Source: Volvox africanus (taxonomy: Eukaryota; Chlorophyta; Chlorophyceae; Chlamydomonadales; Volvocaceae). From it: a stretch of DNA of 64,000 nucleotides. Below, one piece after another: positions 46,301-59,150 of the stretch (the first letter of the stretch is position 1; every line of letters starts with the position of its first letter). The position numbers and the translations under genes are program-made. The notes under the pieces are model-generated. The model was not told the DNA's origin. It ran no database searches and saw nothing but the letters and a program-made list of their open reading frames with translations. The DNA lies in the NCBI GenBank assembly GCA_030268105.1, contig BSDZ01000013.1, positions 2,523,001-2,587,000 of the forward strand, read 5' to 3'.

Positions 46301-49300
46301 AATCACTGATGGAGGCGGAGGTGGTGGAGGCGAGCACCGCAGCGCCAGCACGTACCTAGCCGCGTCTTGCAGCCTAGCGTCGTACAATCACAGTACCTGT
46401 ACCAACCCCTGTGTATATGACAGCTGCGATGATCGGACGAGCTGCGGCTGCTACAGCCAAGCGCTCCATGTGAGCGACGACAGTGCGGTTGGCCCGCTGG
46501 ACGGCGGCGGCAAGGCCGCAGCCGCGTGCCTCGCCGCGCCACTTAGCTTTTCCTATGCAGCAGCTGCAGCTGGCGTCACCGTCACTGTTGCGGCCGCCGC
46601 CGCCTCCGCCGCTGGCACTGATGCAGCTCCTCCGGCAGATGCCGGCTCTGCCGTCACGCTGCCGCCGCCGCCGCGGTCGCTTCTGCTTCCCAGCGGTACG
46701 AATCCCTCTTCAAGCTGCTACTTCAGCCAGAGCGTCACCTCGCCGTCCACCCCGACTGGCAGCACTGGCGGTATTGCGATCCTGAGCGGCGCACAACAGT
46801 ACATGGCGAGATCGCACGAGGAGGTGACAGTGCTGTTTGCAGGTGAGGCCAGTTTGCAGCTCTTCACATCACCATTCCTCTTGACGGTGTGCTAGGTAGT
46901 GCGTGGGGGCGCCCGGGGGGAAAGGTCCACTGCATCTTTCCTTATACGGGTCTAACTCCAGCTGGCATGTGCGCCTCTCTGGTCCGCTTTTAAAGCCTCC
47001 GGGACGACGACGACGACGACGCAATTCCTTCTCGCCCTCTTCTTGATCATCCCCATCCGCTATCCCTACGCTGTTATGCTGCTGCTGCTCTTGCTCCTGG
47101 TGCTGCTCCTGTTGTCGCTGCTGCTACCGCGGCTGGGGGACAGATATCGCTTCCTTCACCAGCATGTGCGGTCAGGTCCCCCCGCACCACGTGATGGCGT
47201 TTCTCAACGACCTCTTCATTACCCTCGACCGGCTCGTGGAGCAGCACCACGTGTACAAGGTGGAGACCATCGGAGGTGCGGCATGCGTGTGGCATGGGGG
47301 ACACACTGCCGGTGAGGATGTCCAGGAGTGAGGACGAGGAAGCAGCCGTGTATGCGAAGTGCCTGACAGCATGCGTTCGACGCTGCGCAACCCGCACTGA
47401 TACCACCGGCAGGCGGTAGGGCCGCGCACATACAGCTGGCGCACGTATGTATTGTGAGCACGTAGAGGGGACACCGCAGATAAGTAGTGTCTGGAAGCCG
47501 TATCGGAATGAAGGGCGGAACCTCCCATTAAATCATATGGTGGTGGTACGAAAAGAAAAGTTCTGGAGCATAATCTCAGCATAAAGAATGGGATAGCGGA
47601 AGGGGACAGGTGAGGACAGGTGCAGGAGAGCAGTGAGAAGCTTCGGAGCTTTCGTGCTGTGTTCTGGACACTTTTGCTGTTCAGCTCACGACCCTAAGCC
47701 CTAAACCCTAAGCCCCAAGCTATCGTACTGTACCGTACGAACCTTGTGTTTTCCCCCCTCATGCCATGCACCACCCGCGCTCATCTCCCGTGGCACAGAC
47801 TGCTACATGGTGTGTGGGGGGCTGGTGGAGGAGGACGCGGAGGGCTTCAGGTGCGTGTCATACACGGATGGTATTCATCAGGACGCCCCTTCAGTTGCAT
47901 TTGGGGTGAAGGAGAAGCTTGGGTGTGCCACCCAGCCCCACCCAGCCCTACCCCACATCTCCACCTCACTTTCGGTGAATCCTCCTCACTCCACCCTATA
48001 TATATGTATATATATAGATACTCATATACCCTATATGTATAGGGCATATATAGGGTATATATAGGGTATGTGTATGTATGTATAGGGTATGTATATGTAT
48101 ATATACATATATATACTCAGTGCACCCGATGTGGACTAGGAGGCAAACGGAGTGACGGTGATGAAGCGCGTGCACTGTATGCTATCCCCGCAAGGTCTTT
48201 GCCCAACCGCCACGCACTCACCCGGTGCCCCACAGGTCCGTCACGGAGACGGTGGATCCGCTCCACGCCCACAAGGTGTTTGCCTTCGCGGCCGACATGC
48301 TCACAGCAGCACGAGGTGTCGCTATGCCAGGCACCGGTCAGCCAGTGCAGCTGCGTGTGGGCATCCATAGCGGTCCGGTCATGAGTGGCATCGTGGGTCG
48401 CAAGATGCCCCGCTTCTGCTTGTTCGGCGACACAGGTAGGGTGCGGGAAGGGGGAAAGCATGCGCCGGGTCCTGACGGGGATGGGGGCGCAGGAGGGCAG
48501 GAGGGCAAACCCTGCTCATCATGTAGCGTCATATGATTTGCAAAGTAGTCATGTCGATAAGGCCTACATGCCTACCTTGCGTAGCTATACTGTATTCACG
48601 TTTAAAGCTACGCCCTGGTTCAGGGCGGCTGCTGCATCACGTAATTCCTAACTAACACATCAACTAACTGGCTTGCTCATAACGGCCCTTCTACCTTCCG
48701 CATGGCGCAGTGAATGTCGCTAGCCGGATGGAGTCCACAGGGGTACCTGGCGCGGTGCACATCTCCGCCTCCACTCGCGCGCTTCTGGGCAACAGCGCCG
48801 ACGGCTTCCTGCCCACTGGGGGCCTGTCGGTGAAGGGCAAGGTGAGGACCAGGGGTTACTTTGACACGCACAGCAGGAGCAGCGGTGCTTAAAGGGGGGG
48901 AGAGAGGGGGAGAGGGGGGAGAGGGGGGGAGAGTACATGGGTCCTTCAAACGCTCGGCAGACGGCATGCCCCTGTCTATGCGGATGCATGCACACACTCT
49001 CTGAGTAGCCAGGCTTGAGGCTCGTGAGCCCTGTGTGCCCTTGCTGGCTCGAGCGAGGGGAGGAGCGCACGGCAGGACGAACACCTTAAGCCGTGTGTTT
49101 TCCCTCCCCTCCTGCGCTGTGGTTCGGCCGCCCGGTCTGGGACCCCGGTGTTTGTTCTTGCAGGGCAAGTCGCCCATGGTAATATATCCAACAGAGCATG
49201 TGTGTCAGACTGGCAACGGGCTTGTATTGAAAACATGTAAATGTATACGTAAAGCGTTATGCACGTACATAAACGGTTATAATGTATACATAGATATGTA

Positions 49301-49726
49301 TCTGTGTTAAGTACATAAAACACAAATACATAATATATATATAATAGTTGTTGAATTAATTAACATTTTGTGGCGCAGGGATTCATGTTCACTTACCTGT
49401 ACGATCCGTCGGGAGTGGCGGCACAGCAAATGGTGGGCCGGTGCTCCCAAGCGGTGTCCTGGACTGGTTCGGGTTTGGAGCAAGTGATGGCGGCGCTGAC
49501 GCCTGCCGCCGCCTCGGCCATGGCCACCGACTGTACCACCTCAGGCGTCGTTGCCCCTACTGCGCCGTCGCCGGTTTCCCAGGCATCCAGCGACGTTGCT
49601 ACGGACGAACCAACCAGTCCGGAGAGTGTCCAAGACATGGCAGCAGGTGCTGCAGCGCTAGCGACGGGGCCGCCATCGCTGATGCAGCCGCAGCCGGTGC
49701 CACAGCCGCTGCTCCCACCGCAATGA
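38716..49726 (+). CDS. giant PAS-domain class III guanylyl cyclase
   Basis: Ten exons join in phase: 38716-38848, 38919-39113, 39651-42807, 43436-45344, 45747-46842, 47144-47275, 47799-47850, 48236-48435, 48711-48841 and 49379-49726. They give 2450 aa. Order: a long Ser/Ala/Gly-rich N-terminus with one conserved-looking block near 990-1060 ([20 protein letters not shown]); a PAS domain starting at about 1140 ([19 protein letters not shown]), interrupted by low-complexity sequence and finished at about 1754-1798 ([20 protein letters not shown]); the linker [18 protein letters not shown]; and the catalytic domain at about 2155-2340. Metal-binding aspartates are Asp2164 (VLFADIASFTS) and Asp2208 (GDCYMVCGG). 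Substrate-selecting residues are Glu2204 (KVETIGD) and Cys2286 (RFCLFGDT), the guanylyl pair. Asn2293 and Arg2297 (VNVASRME) complete the site. No membrane helix is seen, so it is probably soluble and makes cGMP from GTP under PAS control. Confidence 0.9.
42999..43379. repeat. long trinucleotide array (ATT/ATG)n, (GAT)n, (TTA)n, (AGT)n in a cyclase intron
   Basis: About 380 bases of almost pure trinucleotide repeats in the 628-base intron between cyclase exons 3 and 4. Blocks in order: TTA/TGATTA, ATGATTATG, pure GAT of about 16 units, TTA/TTG mixes, then about 17 AGT units. It opens long Ile/Met frames on both strands that are not genes. Confidence 0.95.
47692..47711. repeat. short CCCTAAA telomere-like tract
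   Basis: CCCTAAGCCCTAAACCCTAA, the complement of the TTTAGGG telomere unit, inside the cyclase intron before exon 7. Confidence 0.55.
47995..48116. repeat. TATA/GGGTATATA-rich tandem repeat in a cyclase intron
   Basis: Alternating TATATG and TATAGGGTAT units fill the middle of the intron between exons 7 and 8. Confidence 0.8.
49164..49178 (+). other. possible 15-base cassette exon of the cyclase gene
   Basis: A 15-base stretch encoding GKSPM sits between a strong acceptor (TTCTTGCAG) and a GTAATA donor, in phase 0 on both sides. Skipping it gives [12 protein letters not shown], which matches the usual end of the cyclase domain better, so the main model leaves it out. Inclusion would add five residues at the domain's C-terminal edge. 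Confidence 0.35.
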
Positions 49727-50479
49727 GCTGCTGGAGATGGCTGCGTCCCAACGCGACGGCAGTGCTGGCCTGGAGGTGATGCTGGGACTGAAGAAGCTTG
49801 AGAGAGACACACACCTATACACCTACATACGTATAGACCTACGGTCGGAAGATTCTCAGGAGCACAGATGGCATAGGTGCAGCTGAGATGGTGTCCCCTC
49901 CTCACATCGAGCCGCAGCTAGCTCAACAGCCACCCCCGCAAGCGTCATCACCTACACCTTCTTCAAGACCTTCCGGGAAAACCGATTCGGTGGCTCGAAT
50001 CTCCGCAGGCTGCCGGCTCCCTTCATCGTTATTTATATTACATAGCTGAGCAATGCGGTATTTAGTAAAAGCACTGGGGCAGGAGTAGTTCCCGCTTCGC
50101 GGACGAGCTGGGTGAGGAAGCTTTGCGTCCTTGTGCAAAGTTAGTCCTTCGTTCAAGTTCGTTGTGTATTGCTGCGACGTGATTCATCGTTATCATCATC
50201 CCTTGTACATGCTCCATCGGGAACTGAGGCAGCCTTCGCCATCCTCTTTCTTAACGAGGACGCGGAGCTCGTCATGTGTGCCCCTGATGCCCTATTCCTT
50301 ACCATCTGAGGGGTGGGCCGGGGGGGACTCGTGCAGGTGTCACGCAGCTTCAATCAGTCATCGTTTGCGATTGCCTCTCCATTGCGTGTGCGGTCTTATT
50401 CATGTTCTGTCCATCCGGCCTGCACACAAGCCCATGACGTTGTCTTTTTGCGAAGGGACGACGGGAAACCCGGCCACAC

Positions 50480-50484
50480 TGTAA
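50480..50484 (+). other. TGTAA polyadenylation signal, probably of the cyclase gene
   Basis: The first TGTAA I find after the cyclase stop, about 750 bases downstream. A second is at 50516-50520. Confidence 0.35.
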
Positions 50485-53120
50485 TGAGGGATATGGTTAT
50501 GGTGGTTTCGGGTAATGTAAAACTTAGTTAGCCGCAGAAGTTCAAGTAAGCAAAGACGCGGCAGTGGGTGCTGCCTGTTCCCGCCAATTTGAAGGCCTGC
50601 CGTTCGAATGGGGAGGGGGCCGCTGTGATGGGCCGCTCGACTGAGCTGGCCCATCGCCCTGGAGAGGATTGGGTTGCGTGATGGACAAGTTAAGCTGGCG
50701 TGCGTGAGTTGGGTTGTTTCGATTAACGAAGGGTTTTTGATTACTTAGGCGCATGAGGGGGAATGTTTGCCGTGCGGGCGGGCAGGCCAACTTACTCACA
50801 TTCCTCAGCCGTATGTTTGGGGCAGCTCATAGATAGTTGGGCCGGCTGCCGTGTAAAGGTGGCACGGAGGGCGGTCGACTAACATTTGGTTCTGGCGCGC
50901 TTTCGGCTCAGTGGCATTCAGCCATGTATACATGAATGTCTCTAAAGACGTGACTTTCATTGGGCAACGGACAGATATATGACGTTCCCTATGGTGGTTG
51001 TGGTACCGATGGACTTAGCGATGGTGGGGTGGGGGTAGTAGTGGCGATGGTAGGGTGGGAACGCCCTGCTTCCAGCGGCTGCGGAATGTCGATAAGCCCC
51101 ACAATTTCCCTGTGCAGTGAAGCTAACAGGGTAAGGCCCCGTCTGGATTGCATTGATTGCGAGGTGACATTTTGTGCAGCAGCTGCTGTACTGTGTCCCT
51201 TTCCTCCGTGTCCCTTGCCAATGACAGACACAGCTGCAAAGAGAGCCCTATCGGGCTCAGTGAGCGACCGTAGGCATGCCGTGCATCGTGTGTAGCCCTC
51301 GTAAGCTGCCTCAGCACATTGCTGGGTGCTAGTGACGGTGAAGCTGTACTCCATTCTCGTGACGTGGACGCGTATTAGCCCCTGTGTCCCATTCCTTATT
51401 CCATCCTGATAGCGCGCGTGTGAGGGCCACGGCTCGAAACCCTAATATAATGGTATTAGTAATCCCTGACGTTTACACATGCAAGCATGGGTTTTGGCAG
51501 TCCATGGATTATCTTCATGCTGGAATTGCAGCGGTGGTGCTCTTTGGCGTTAGGGGTGGGGGGGGGGTTGTATGTTGGTATCAGAGTTTGACATGCGTCC
51601 TAGTGCGGTAGGGGAATCGCGTCCTTATCGGGTGTGCATCTGATCCTTACCCCGGAGGCCGTTGCTGCATCTCAGCACACTAAGGAACGCTTTGGATTCC
51701 ATTGCGAAGACTTTGTCCATTTGAGAGCATGTCCTGGAGGGCTTTAGCTCGCATGCCTCGCCTTTCTGTCCTTTTCTGTGATGATGACGCACCATCGCAT
51801 CGTCGCCTCCTTGCGCACTTCGTCCCATACGACATACCTACCCCTCTTTTCGGTAAAGCTCCAGGGAACATGTTATTAAATATGCTTGGTTTATGGGATC
51901 ACACGGCAACAAAAAGGTGGAACTTCATGAACGTAACATAATCAACGGCCCGCGTCAGTTGCTTATAATTGTGGATTTCGAGCATGTGCCGTGATTTGAA
52001 ATCTATGATGCCCCAGAGGCCGTTCGCACGGATATCCCGCTATCGCACCACGGGACCATGCAAGCATGCGAATAAACGTGTGTTTCTTGACTGCCACGTC
52101 TCAACTTAGACAGGCCGGAGTGATTAACAACGTGGTCTATGCTAGAATTTCTGTCCTGACAACTGCCCTAGCGCTCTGTCGAATCGATACAATATGACAG
52201 ACACGATAGGTGGGATGCCAGCAATTGTCGTCACCACCCGATCACACACCGAAGAATCATGTTGACGCTGATTATTAAACCAACTCTCGTCAACGAACAT
52301 AAAAGACTGTCTGTATGGCGACATGTAAAGATGCACCTTCCATTTCATACCTTGCACACACGACTTCGCCAGTCAAGGCGCTGCAGGCTGATATGAATTC
52401 CCTGTCTGCATTCCACAACTACCAAGATGTGCGCGATACCGACACAGCTCAGGCACTGCACACATACATAGGAACGTAGGCGGCACTGGACCTATCCGTA
52501 GCAGATCAGCAGCCGAAACGTAGCCACCTGCCCTCTCATACATCTTAATGTAAAAGTCCCCGGTTTTCCGAGCCTTGGAAACCGCCTTTCGCTCGTACCA
52601 ACAACTATCCCATAAAATCACAAGGGCTCTGGGAGGCCCCGGCCCCGACCTCGCCCGTTTTTCCCCCCGACGATCCTGGAGCAGCCGTATACTAAGGAAA
52701 GCCCTTCAGCTCTTACGTCATTACGTCCGACACGGTACACAAGACACACACCGAAAAGCTGAAACACAGGTCCCTGTTCGATTGGAACCGCTACAGCCGG
52801 CATTGGGGAATGACACACGCAGCCGGGTGCCATCTCGGGTACCAACACCAACACCATCTGCGTCGGGAGACACCGCGCCTTGTGGAGTGCAGGAGGTCTA
52901 CTCCCGGAGAGGGTTTTAAATGTCAACTCCAATGGGGGTAAGACTCTCCCACACCTAAGTGTGAAAAAAGTTCGCTTTTATAGGTGGGGTCTGGTTGAAT
53001 CTCTCGCCTGCCACAAAGACGCACACAACACCGCCACATCTAATCTTGATCGCAGTGAATGAAGTTGCCAACTGGTATTCACTGACTACATCCTTCCTCG
53101 GTATATTTCCACCTACTTCC

Positions 53121-53121
53121 C

Positions 53122-53165
<44 letters not shown>
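53121..53165. repeat. (TA)n(CA)n compound microsatellite
   Basis: About 14 TA units passing into about seven CA units, in intergenic DNA. Confidence 0.9.
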
Positions 53166-53166
<1 letters not shown>

Positions 53167-53966
53167 TCCGGTACATTGAGGCACGGCTGCATATGCGCGC
53201 AATGCTGTCATGCATACAAGCGTGTTACCATATAAAGCAACGTACACGCATAATAGCCGGTTTCCTTGTGTTCCGGTGCACAACAATGTGCACAAATGAA
53301 TTACTGTGAGTCTCTCCAAGGCTCTTACCTGCAAGAGATCCGAGGGTACATCAAAAGCTGATAGGCCCTGACTGAGCATTTGCCCGCATTGGTCCCCGCA
53401 CGACAAACTTCTTCCCTACGTCTGTCTCTAGGCTGTATCCACCAGCCATATAATGTAGGTCTGTTGGACACGATTTCCCAATGCCTTCGTCCGGCGCGTT
53501 TCCAACACCCCACGATGCCGCGAAGTCGCGAAATTGCCTTTCCACCATCTAGGTGATACGCTGGCAGTTCGACCGGTCATCCGGATCTCCGACCCAACCC
53601 GCATCCCCGGCTGGGGTGGGGTCCAACCGTCCTTAGCCTTGCCCACGATGCTGCCAAAGAAGCAAACGGCACATAATGATATTGTGTGGTCAGGTGGACA
53701 CACAATTCGTCAGTGCTCTTCAGCCTGTAGCAGCGCAGGGAGGCAGCCGCGTGGCGTGGCTGATGACTCCCTTGTCTCTTCAAGCTCAGGAAAAGCATGT
53801 GCGTGCGCCTTTCAAGATGTTCCCCCACCAAGATACCATGTAAGCACATTCTTCCATGACTTGCAGCACCATACTTGTTCAAAGCTGCATTCTCTCACCA
53901 ACTGCCTGATTGAGGAGCATGCATCATGGCAGGTCAGATGCATCGAGTGGGGGGTCCTTGCTCGCT

Positions 53967-56900
53967 CTACTTTGGCCTTCCCGCCGTGAGACCTAGTCCA
54001 AGGCCTAGCTTCCGGAGCTTAACGCCGCCACCATCGCTAGCGCCACCAGCAGCACCCTCATTATCACTGCCTTTTGCACCGCCGCTGCCGGATGATAAAG
54101 CTGCGTCAACCTTTTTCAGGTCTCTGGACGATGATAACTGTGAATCTGCATCCTTGACGGTGGGTCCAACCACGCCGTCGCCATCGCCGTCCTCCTGCAC
54201 GGTCCGGCCGCCGGTTACAAGCGGGATCAAAACGTTGTAGCAACGACACGATACAGCGTCCCTTGAAAGCCGATTACAGTATCAATTTGCCATCAAACAT
54301 TATATTAATGTTTAATGGCAAAAACCTCTACGACGACCTTCCACGCACCTGGATCAGGTTGCCTGCCATGTCCACCTTGACCACCGGCCCCTCCACCTTC
54401 TCTGAATCATCCTTGCCAACGGAACCCGAATCCGTTAGCTTATGTACTAGCCCAAGCAGTGCCCCCTCCAGACCACCGCCGCTGCTGCCATCCGCTGCCG
54501 TGACGCCGCTGCTGCCATCCGCTGCCGTGACGCCGCTGGCAGCAACCGCTGCCGCGGCTGCAGACTCCCCACCGCCGCCGGTCAGCACAGGTTCCACCGC
54601 TGAGCCGGAGCCGGCTGGTGCAGCCCTCAAGCCTGCAGGCGAGGGAGAAGATGAGTTTTGCGTGGAGGGGGCTGAACAAGTTCTGGTGTCATTCTTCGAG
54701 CAGTGGATGACAAGGCGAAGGGTACGGGGACAGGATTCCCCGTCGAGAAGCTAAAAATGGAATGAGTGCAACTGACAAGGATGAAGAGGACAAGGATCTT
54801 GACATGAGGGTTTTACTCTATATACCCTCATACTTTGAAAGAGACCCACATAACTTCTGGCCAGACCCCAACAGCGGCGCCGGTACAAACTCAACAATCT
54901 GAGCCGCCACGTGCCACGTGCACAACAATCAAACGATTCGGTATAGATAATAATAACTCACTATAATACGATGCGAGTCCGCCCACCTTTCCCCAGCGCG
55001 TCGCCTTTTTGGGTCTCAGATATATCCTTCAGGATGTCCACAACCCGCTCCGCCACCACCGCATCCGTGCTGGTGAGGCTCTGCTTGATCTCCTGCAGCT
55101 CCTCCTCTTGATTCACCTTCGTGACTGCCACAGCATCCTGCAAGACCGCAGCGATGCCCGATACATTTAGATTGCCGGAGCCCAGTCTCGCACTGCCGCC
55201 AGCGGCGACAGAATCCCCTGCGTTGGTGGGCTTTGCCGTGCTGCCATTCGCACCGGACAAGTCTACTAGCGCGCCTTCAACTGCTGCTTTGCCACCATCC
55301 GCATCCAAGCCATCCACCGCGATCTTCTCGCCTCCGGCCCCAGTTGCCGCCACTGCGGAGGCCGCTGCAGCTGTGGCTGCAGCGGCTGCTGCTGCTGCGG
55401 CCGCTTGCGCGCTTGCGGCATCAGCAGTGCTGACGGTCGCTGTGTTGGCTGCCGCGATTTTGCTGTTTAAATCCTTGATGACCTGTTCTAGCTGGCCTGC
55501 AGCCTCAGCTGCGGGATCAGTTTGGGTCCCCGCAGGCGACTCCACGGACCCACCGCTGCCACCCGTGTTGCCCGCTCCATCCGTCGCCGTCTGGCTGCCG
55601 CCCAGATCTACCAACGCACCTTCACCGGCGGCCCCGGCTCCGCCACTTATCTTCGTCCCAGTGCTTTTTCCTTGATCCGAGGTGCTGGCGGCGCTGCTGG
55701 CGGCTTTTCCAGCTGCATTACCATTCGATGCAAGGGAGCCTGTGGCTTTTGTCGCAGTATTGTTGCCGCCAACGGCTATGGACACTGTACTCCCGGCTGC
55801 GTCGGCCGCAGCTTGCTCTTCGACAGTGAAGGCTGCCCCGGTGGACACGGCTCCAAGAGCTGAGGCGGTATCGGTTGCCGCCGCCACAGCAGCAGCCGCA
55901 GCGGCCGCGGCTGCCGTGGTGGTAGTGGTGGTGGTGGTGGTGGTGGTGTTACTACTCTCCGCCCTCTTAGTTTTAGCAACCTTGGCCCTTGCCGACGTCT
56001 TCTCTAAGTCTTGTGATACCTTCGCGTATTTGGGCAGATTTGGGCGTTGCGGGGACGTTTTGGGTTTGCGTGTCCTATCCGGGCCAGCAACCGGTTCTTG
56101 CCCTCCTCCTTGTCACGTAACGGGCAGGGGCTACGGTATTTAGGATGGCTTTAAGGGCCGAGAGGAAGTCAGTCTAGAGGATGTTTTGAGTATCGGAACT
56201 GCGTGGCATCGGACGCGGATATGGGATAGGCAGGAAACATAGACAAGCTACGCTTCCAGCGCTCTGCACTGTAAGCAGGGACCTCCGTTCAATTGCACCA
56301 CACCCAGACGGAATAGGGACTCGAACTCACCTGGGAAGCTTGGGCGATGCCAACTCCCCCCCATCACGTGCACCCCTTAACCCCCCTGAACTCTCTATGT
56401 TTCCTCACCCCACCTGGACCAGCATCCCCAGCAGCTCGCTGGCTTCCTCAGTAGCAGATCGCTGCAAGGCTTCCCCGGTCAGCTGCATGGCCAGGGCGCT
56501 GGTGGCGGTGGCGTTCAGGGCAAGCCGCATCGCCTGGCAACGGGATAAGGGGGCAGGGACGAGGGAGAGGAAAGTGGCCTCGTGTGGCCTGCGAAAGTGG
56601 CCTGCAACCCGGCCTACCTTCAACTACCTACTGCAATCCCCATTCGCTTTCCGCTTGACCCATTAGGAGTCGGAATAAAACTGCCAGCGGGCACCAGTGG
56701 AACCCTTAGTCCTTTCCCCGCTTGGGGACCAGCCACTGGCCCAGCAGAATGATGCGCCTGACGATGACGTCTTCACGTAAACGCCTGAACCGCAATACAT
56801 ACTTGTACGCACGTAACCACCCTATCCGTCGTGCTTAACAATAAGGCCGCATCCTGACCGCCTCGCAGGCAGTCGCTGCCTGACCTAGCCCCTCCGTCTA

Positions 56901-58872
56901 TCCATCCCGGTCAAAAGGGACTAACCAGCGCGGCCGCCTTTTTGATCTCGTCGTCGTGCTTGTTGCTCTTCTTGGCCGCATCAACAGCCGCCGTTACGTG
57001 GTCCAGCACGGCAATGGTTTGGCTGAGGGCCATAAGCGTTGACACGGCCGTGGAACGAACCTGGGTCAGGGACTTGCCTGTAGACGACCGAGGCGAGAAA
57101 GGGATCAGCTTACGTGAATACAAGCGGCGAAGAATGTTCGGGCTGGGCTCCCACGTTCCGGGTGCGAACGGAGGTGAAAAGTGGTGGGCAAGACGACGAT
57201 TGAACATCAGGGGGTAGGTGAGGTAGGGATTGGAGAGGAGGAGAGCGGAGGTGAGTGATCATCCACGACGCAAGAAAGGGACGGACCGCACTCGTGTATT
57301 TATAGCGTTCACCTTTTAAGGACGGGGATGACAAGGAGCAAATTACAGCGAGGAGCATGACATATACTATAGTGGGGACGCCAGCCTAAATGCGGGCGCA
57401 TGAGCCATTAAGCATGAGCGGCAAGCAAAGGAGTTGCAGATTACCCCGCGCTGGAGGGGCGCTTCTAGTCCTGTTGCGTCCTGTCCGTGAAGGGAATGTA
57501 ACCTTCCCTTCATTTGCGGACCATCACCCACCCGCCATTGTTGCATTGCCCGCCACATCGCTGAACGCCCCCAGTGCCTTTCCCAGCTCCTGAGCCAAGT
57601 CATTGGCACGGTTCCGCATGGACGACGTGGACCCGCTACCGCCAACGGAGCCCGAGCCCAAACTTCCTGCGCTGCCGTCACCACCAGAGTGCACCTTCGA
57701 ATTGGCGCCTGTAGTAGTGCCTGACGACTCGGCTGCAATTGCGGTTGCAGCCCCCGTCCCAGCTGCGTCTGCAGCGGCAGATCCGCTACCGCCGCTGTTA
57801 CTGAGCTGCGCAATGGCCGCATCGAGCTGCGTGACCACGGTGGAGACGCCAGCAGCTGTACGGCGCAGCTCATCCCTTACATCCGTCAGCGTCTGTTCCA
57901 CAGCTTTGAACACCTTGGTCTCCGCGGCATGTTGTTTGTGCTCCTTCAGCTCGGAAGAGAGCAGGTTCGGGGGACCGAATAAGGCGTGATGCATCGCTAC
58001 CAATTGCGTGCTGATAGTACCGGAATAAACGGCTGTCCTGCCCTGCTTCCCTGGTTGCCTTCCTGAGTGCCCTCTTGCCCAACGCTTCATGGTGTCTTCA
58101 CCTTAATATTGTGTAAGTGATTCCTTACCTGGCACGACCTGCGCTGTGATCACGTGTTGTCTATGCTGTGTCTCTAGCTTGGGAGAAGCCCCCCCTGGAC
58201 AACTCGGTTGCCCTGTTCTCTGTGCTCTCGTTACCGCACGCCATGATGAGTCACAACGGGTACGTGGCAGCCGCATGGCGATGGGCGTCGATGAGTGCCC
58301 ACTGCCATGCAGTTGCCACGTACTCGTTGTGATGAGCGCCCGCCGCTATCGCCGCTCACCTTAACTAGCGTCTGCAGTCCCCATTCTTGTGATTTCTGCG
58401 TCCCTTTCCCCTTGCCGCTTTTTGACGTCCCGTTGGCCCCAGCAGCGCCTCCAGCCTCTCCAGCTCCAGCGATCACATCCAGCTGCGCCGCGGCTTGTTG
58501 CAGCTTGCTGAAAGTGTCGCTGGCATTCACGTTGGCCTGCCCAAGCTCCTTTGCCGCAAGCTCCACTGCCGACATGGCAGTCACGGCGGCGCGCGCCTTT
58601 TGTTGCACCTTGGCTGTCTCCGCCACCACCACCTCATGCGCCACCAGCTGCTGTGCCAGGTACACCACGGCCGCCTCCTGCTTCACTGCACCCAAAGTCT
58701 GCAGCGAGTAGAGGCGGACGGACGTGGGAATGTTCACGCAAGGAAAATCCACACATTTTTTAGGCAGGGGAGCGGGACCGGGTTTCGGAATGTTTGGATC
58801 CATCAAAATCCAGCACCACACGGGGATTTCATGCGCTATGGCGCCTTCACCTGACATAAGCTCCCAAGACAT
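53967..58872 (-). CDS. Ala-rich helical/coiled-coil protein, family not recognised
   Basis: Exons that join in phase: 58698-58360 (extending to an ATG at 58872 if no intron intervenes), 57949-57532, 57077-56926, 56533-56414, a large exon from about 56030 down to 54987, then 54632-54349 and 54194-53967 (TAA). The first three exons encode long amphipathic helices with many Gln, Lys and Glu (KQEAAVVYLAQQLVAHEVVV, KVFKAVEQTLTDVRDELRRT, LMALSQTIAVLDHVTAAVDA). The large exon is Ala/Gly/Ser/Thr-rich with an acidic helix (QEEELQEIKQSLTSTDAVVA), and the C-terminus is Gly/Ser-rich. No signal peptide, membrane helix or catalytic motif is visible. The acceptor of the large exon and the start are unresolved. 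A structural or scaffolding role fits the composition, but this is inference only. Confidence 0.5.
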
Positions 58873-59150
58873 CAGAGTAATTTTGGAAACCCTCGCGATG
58901 ACTGGGAGTCTGGGAAGGATATCTGCACGAAGAATGGCCGCGCGTTCTGAGCAAACAGAAATCTTATGATGTTGCCCTGATCACCAATTGCCCCACGCGT
59001 TCTCACGCTTATAAACGATGCGCCTTCCTATTGGTTCCCCCCCGCTACGTACCAAAACATGGGGGACGGGTGAAGTGCCGGCGCTAGTACTTATTGTGGA
59101 ATCCCCGGAGGGATGGTGACAGTTGTGGCAATCACTATGTCCTCTCGCGT

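Larger units (their letters stand above)
49727..53966. other. gene-poor convergent intergenic region
   Basis: About 4.2 kb between the cyclase and the coiled-coil gene. It holds the cyclase 3' UTR and a TA/CA microsatellite. I see no family signature in any frame. A minus-strand fragment at about 52142-52357 (MFVDESWFNNQRQ) faintly recalls a DDE transposase but is not enough for a call. Confidence 0.5.

Noticed and set aside
52142..52621. Possible transposase fragment on the minus strand (FVDESWF)
   Set aside because: Only one DDE-like motif, no second or third catalytic residue in context and no terminal repeats found.
56275..56345. tRNA-like T-arm (GTTCGAGTCC on the minus strand)
   Set aside because: The flanking bases do not pair as a T-stem, and no anticodon or acceptor stem can be drawn. 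It lies in an intron of the coiled-coil gene.
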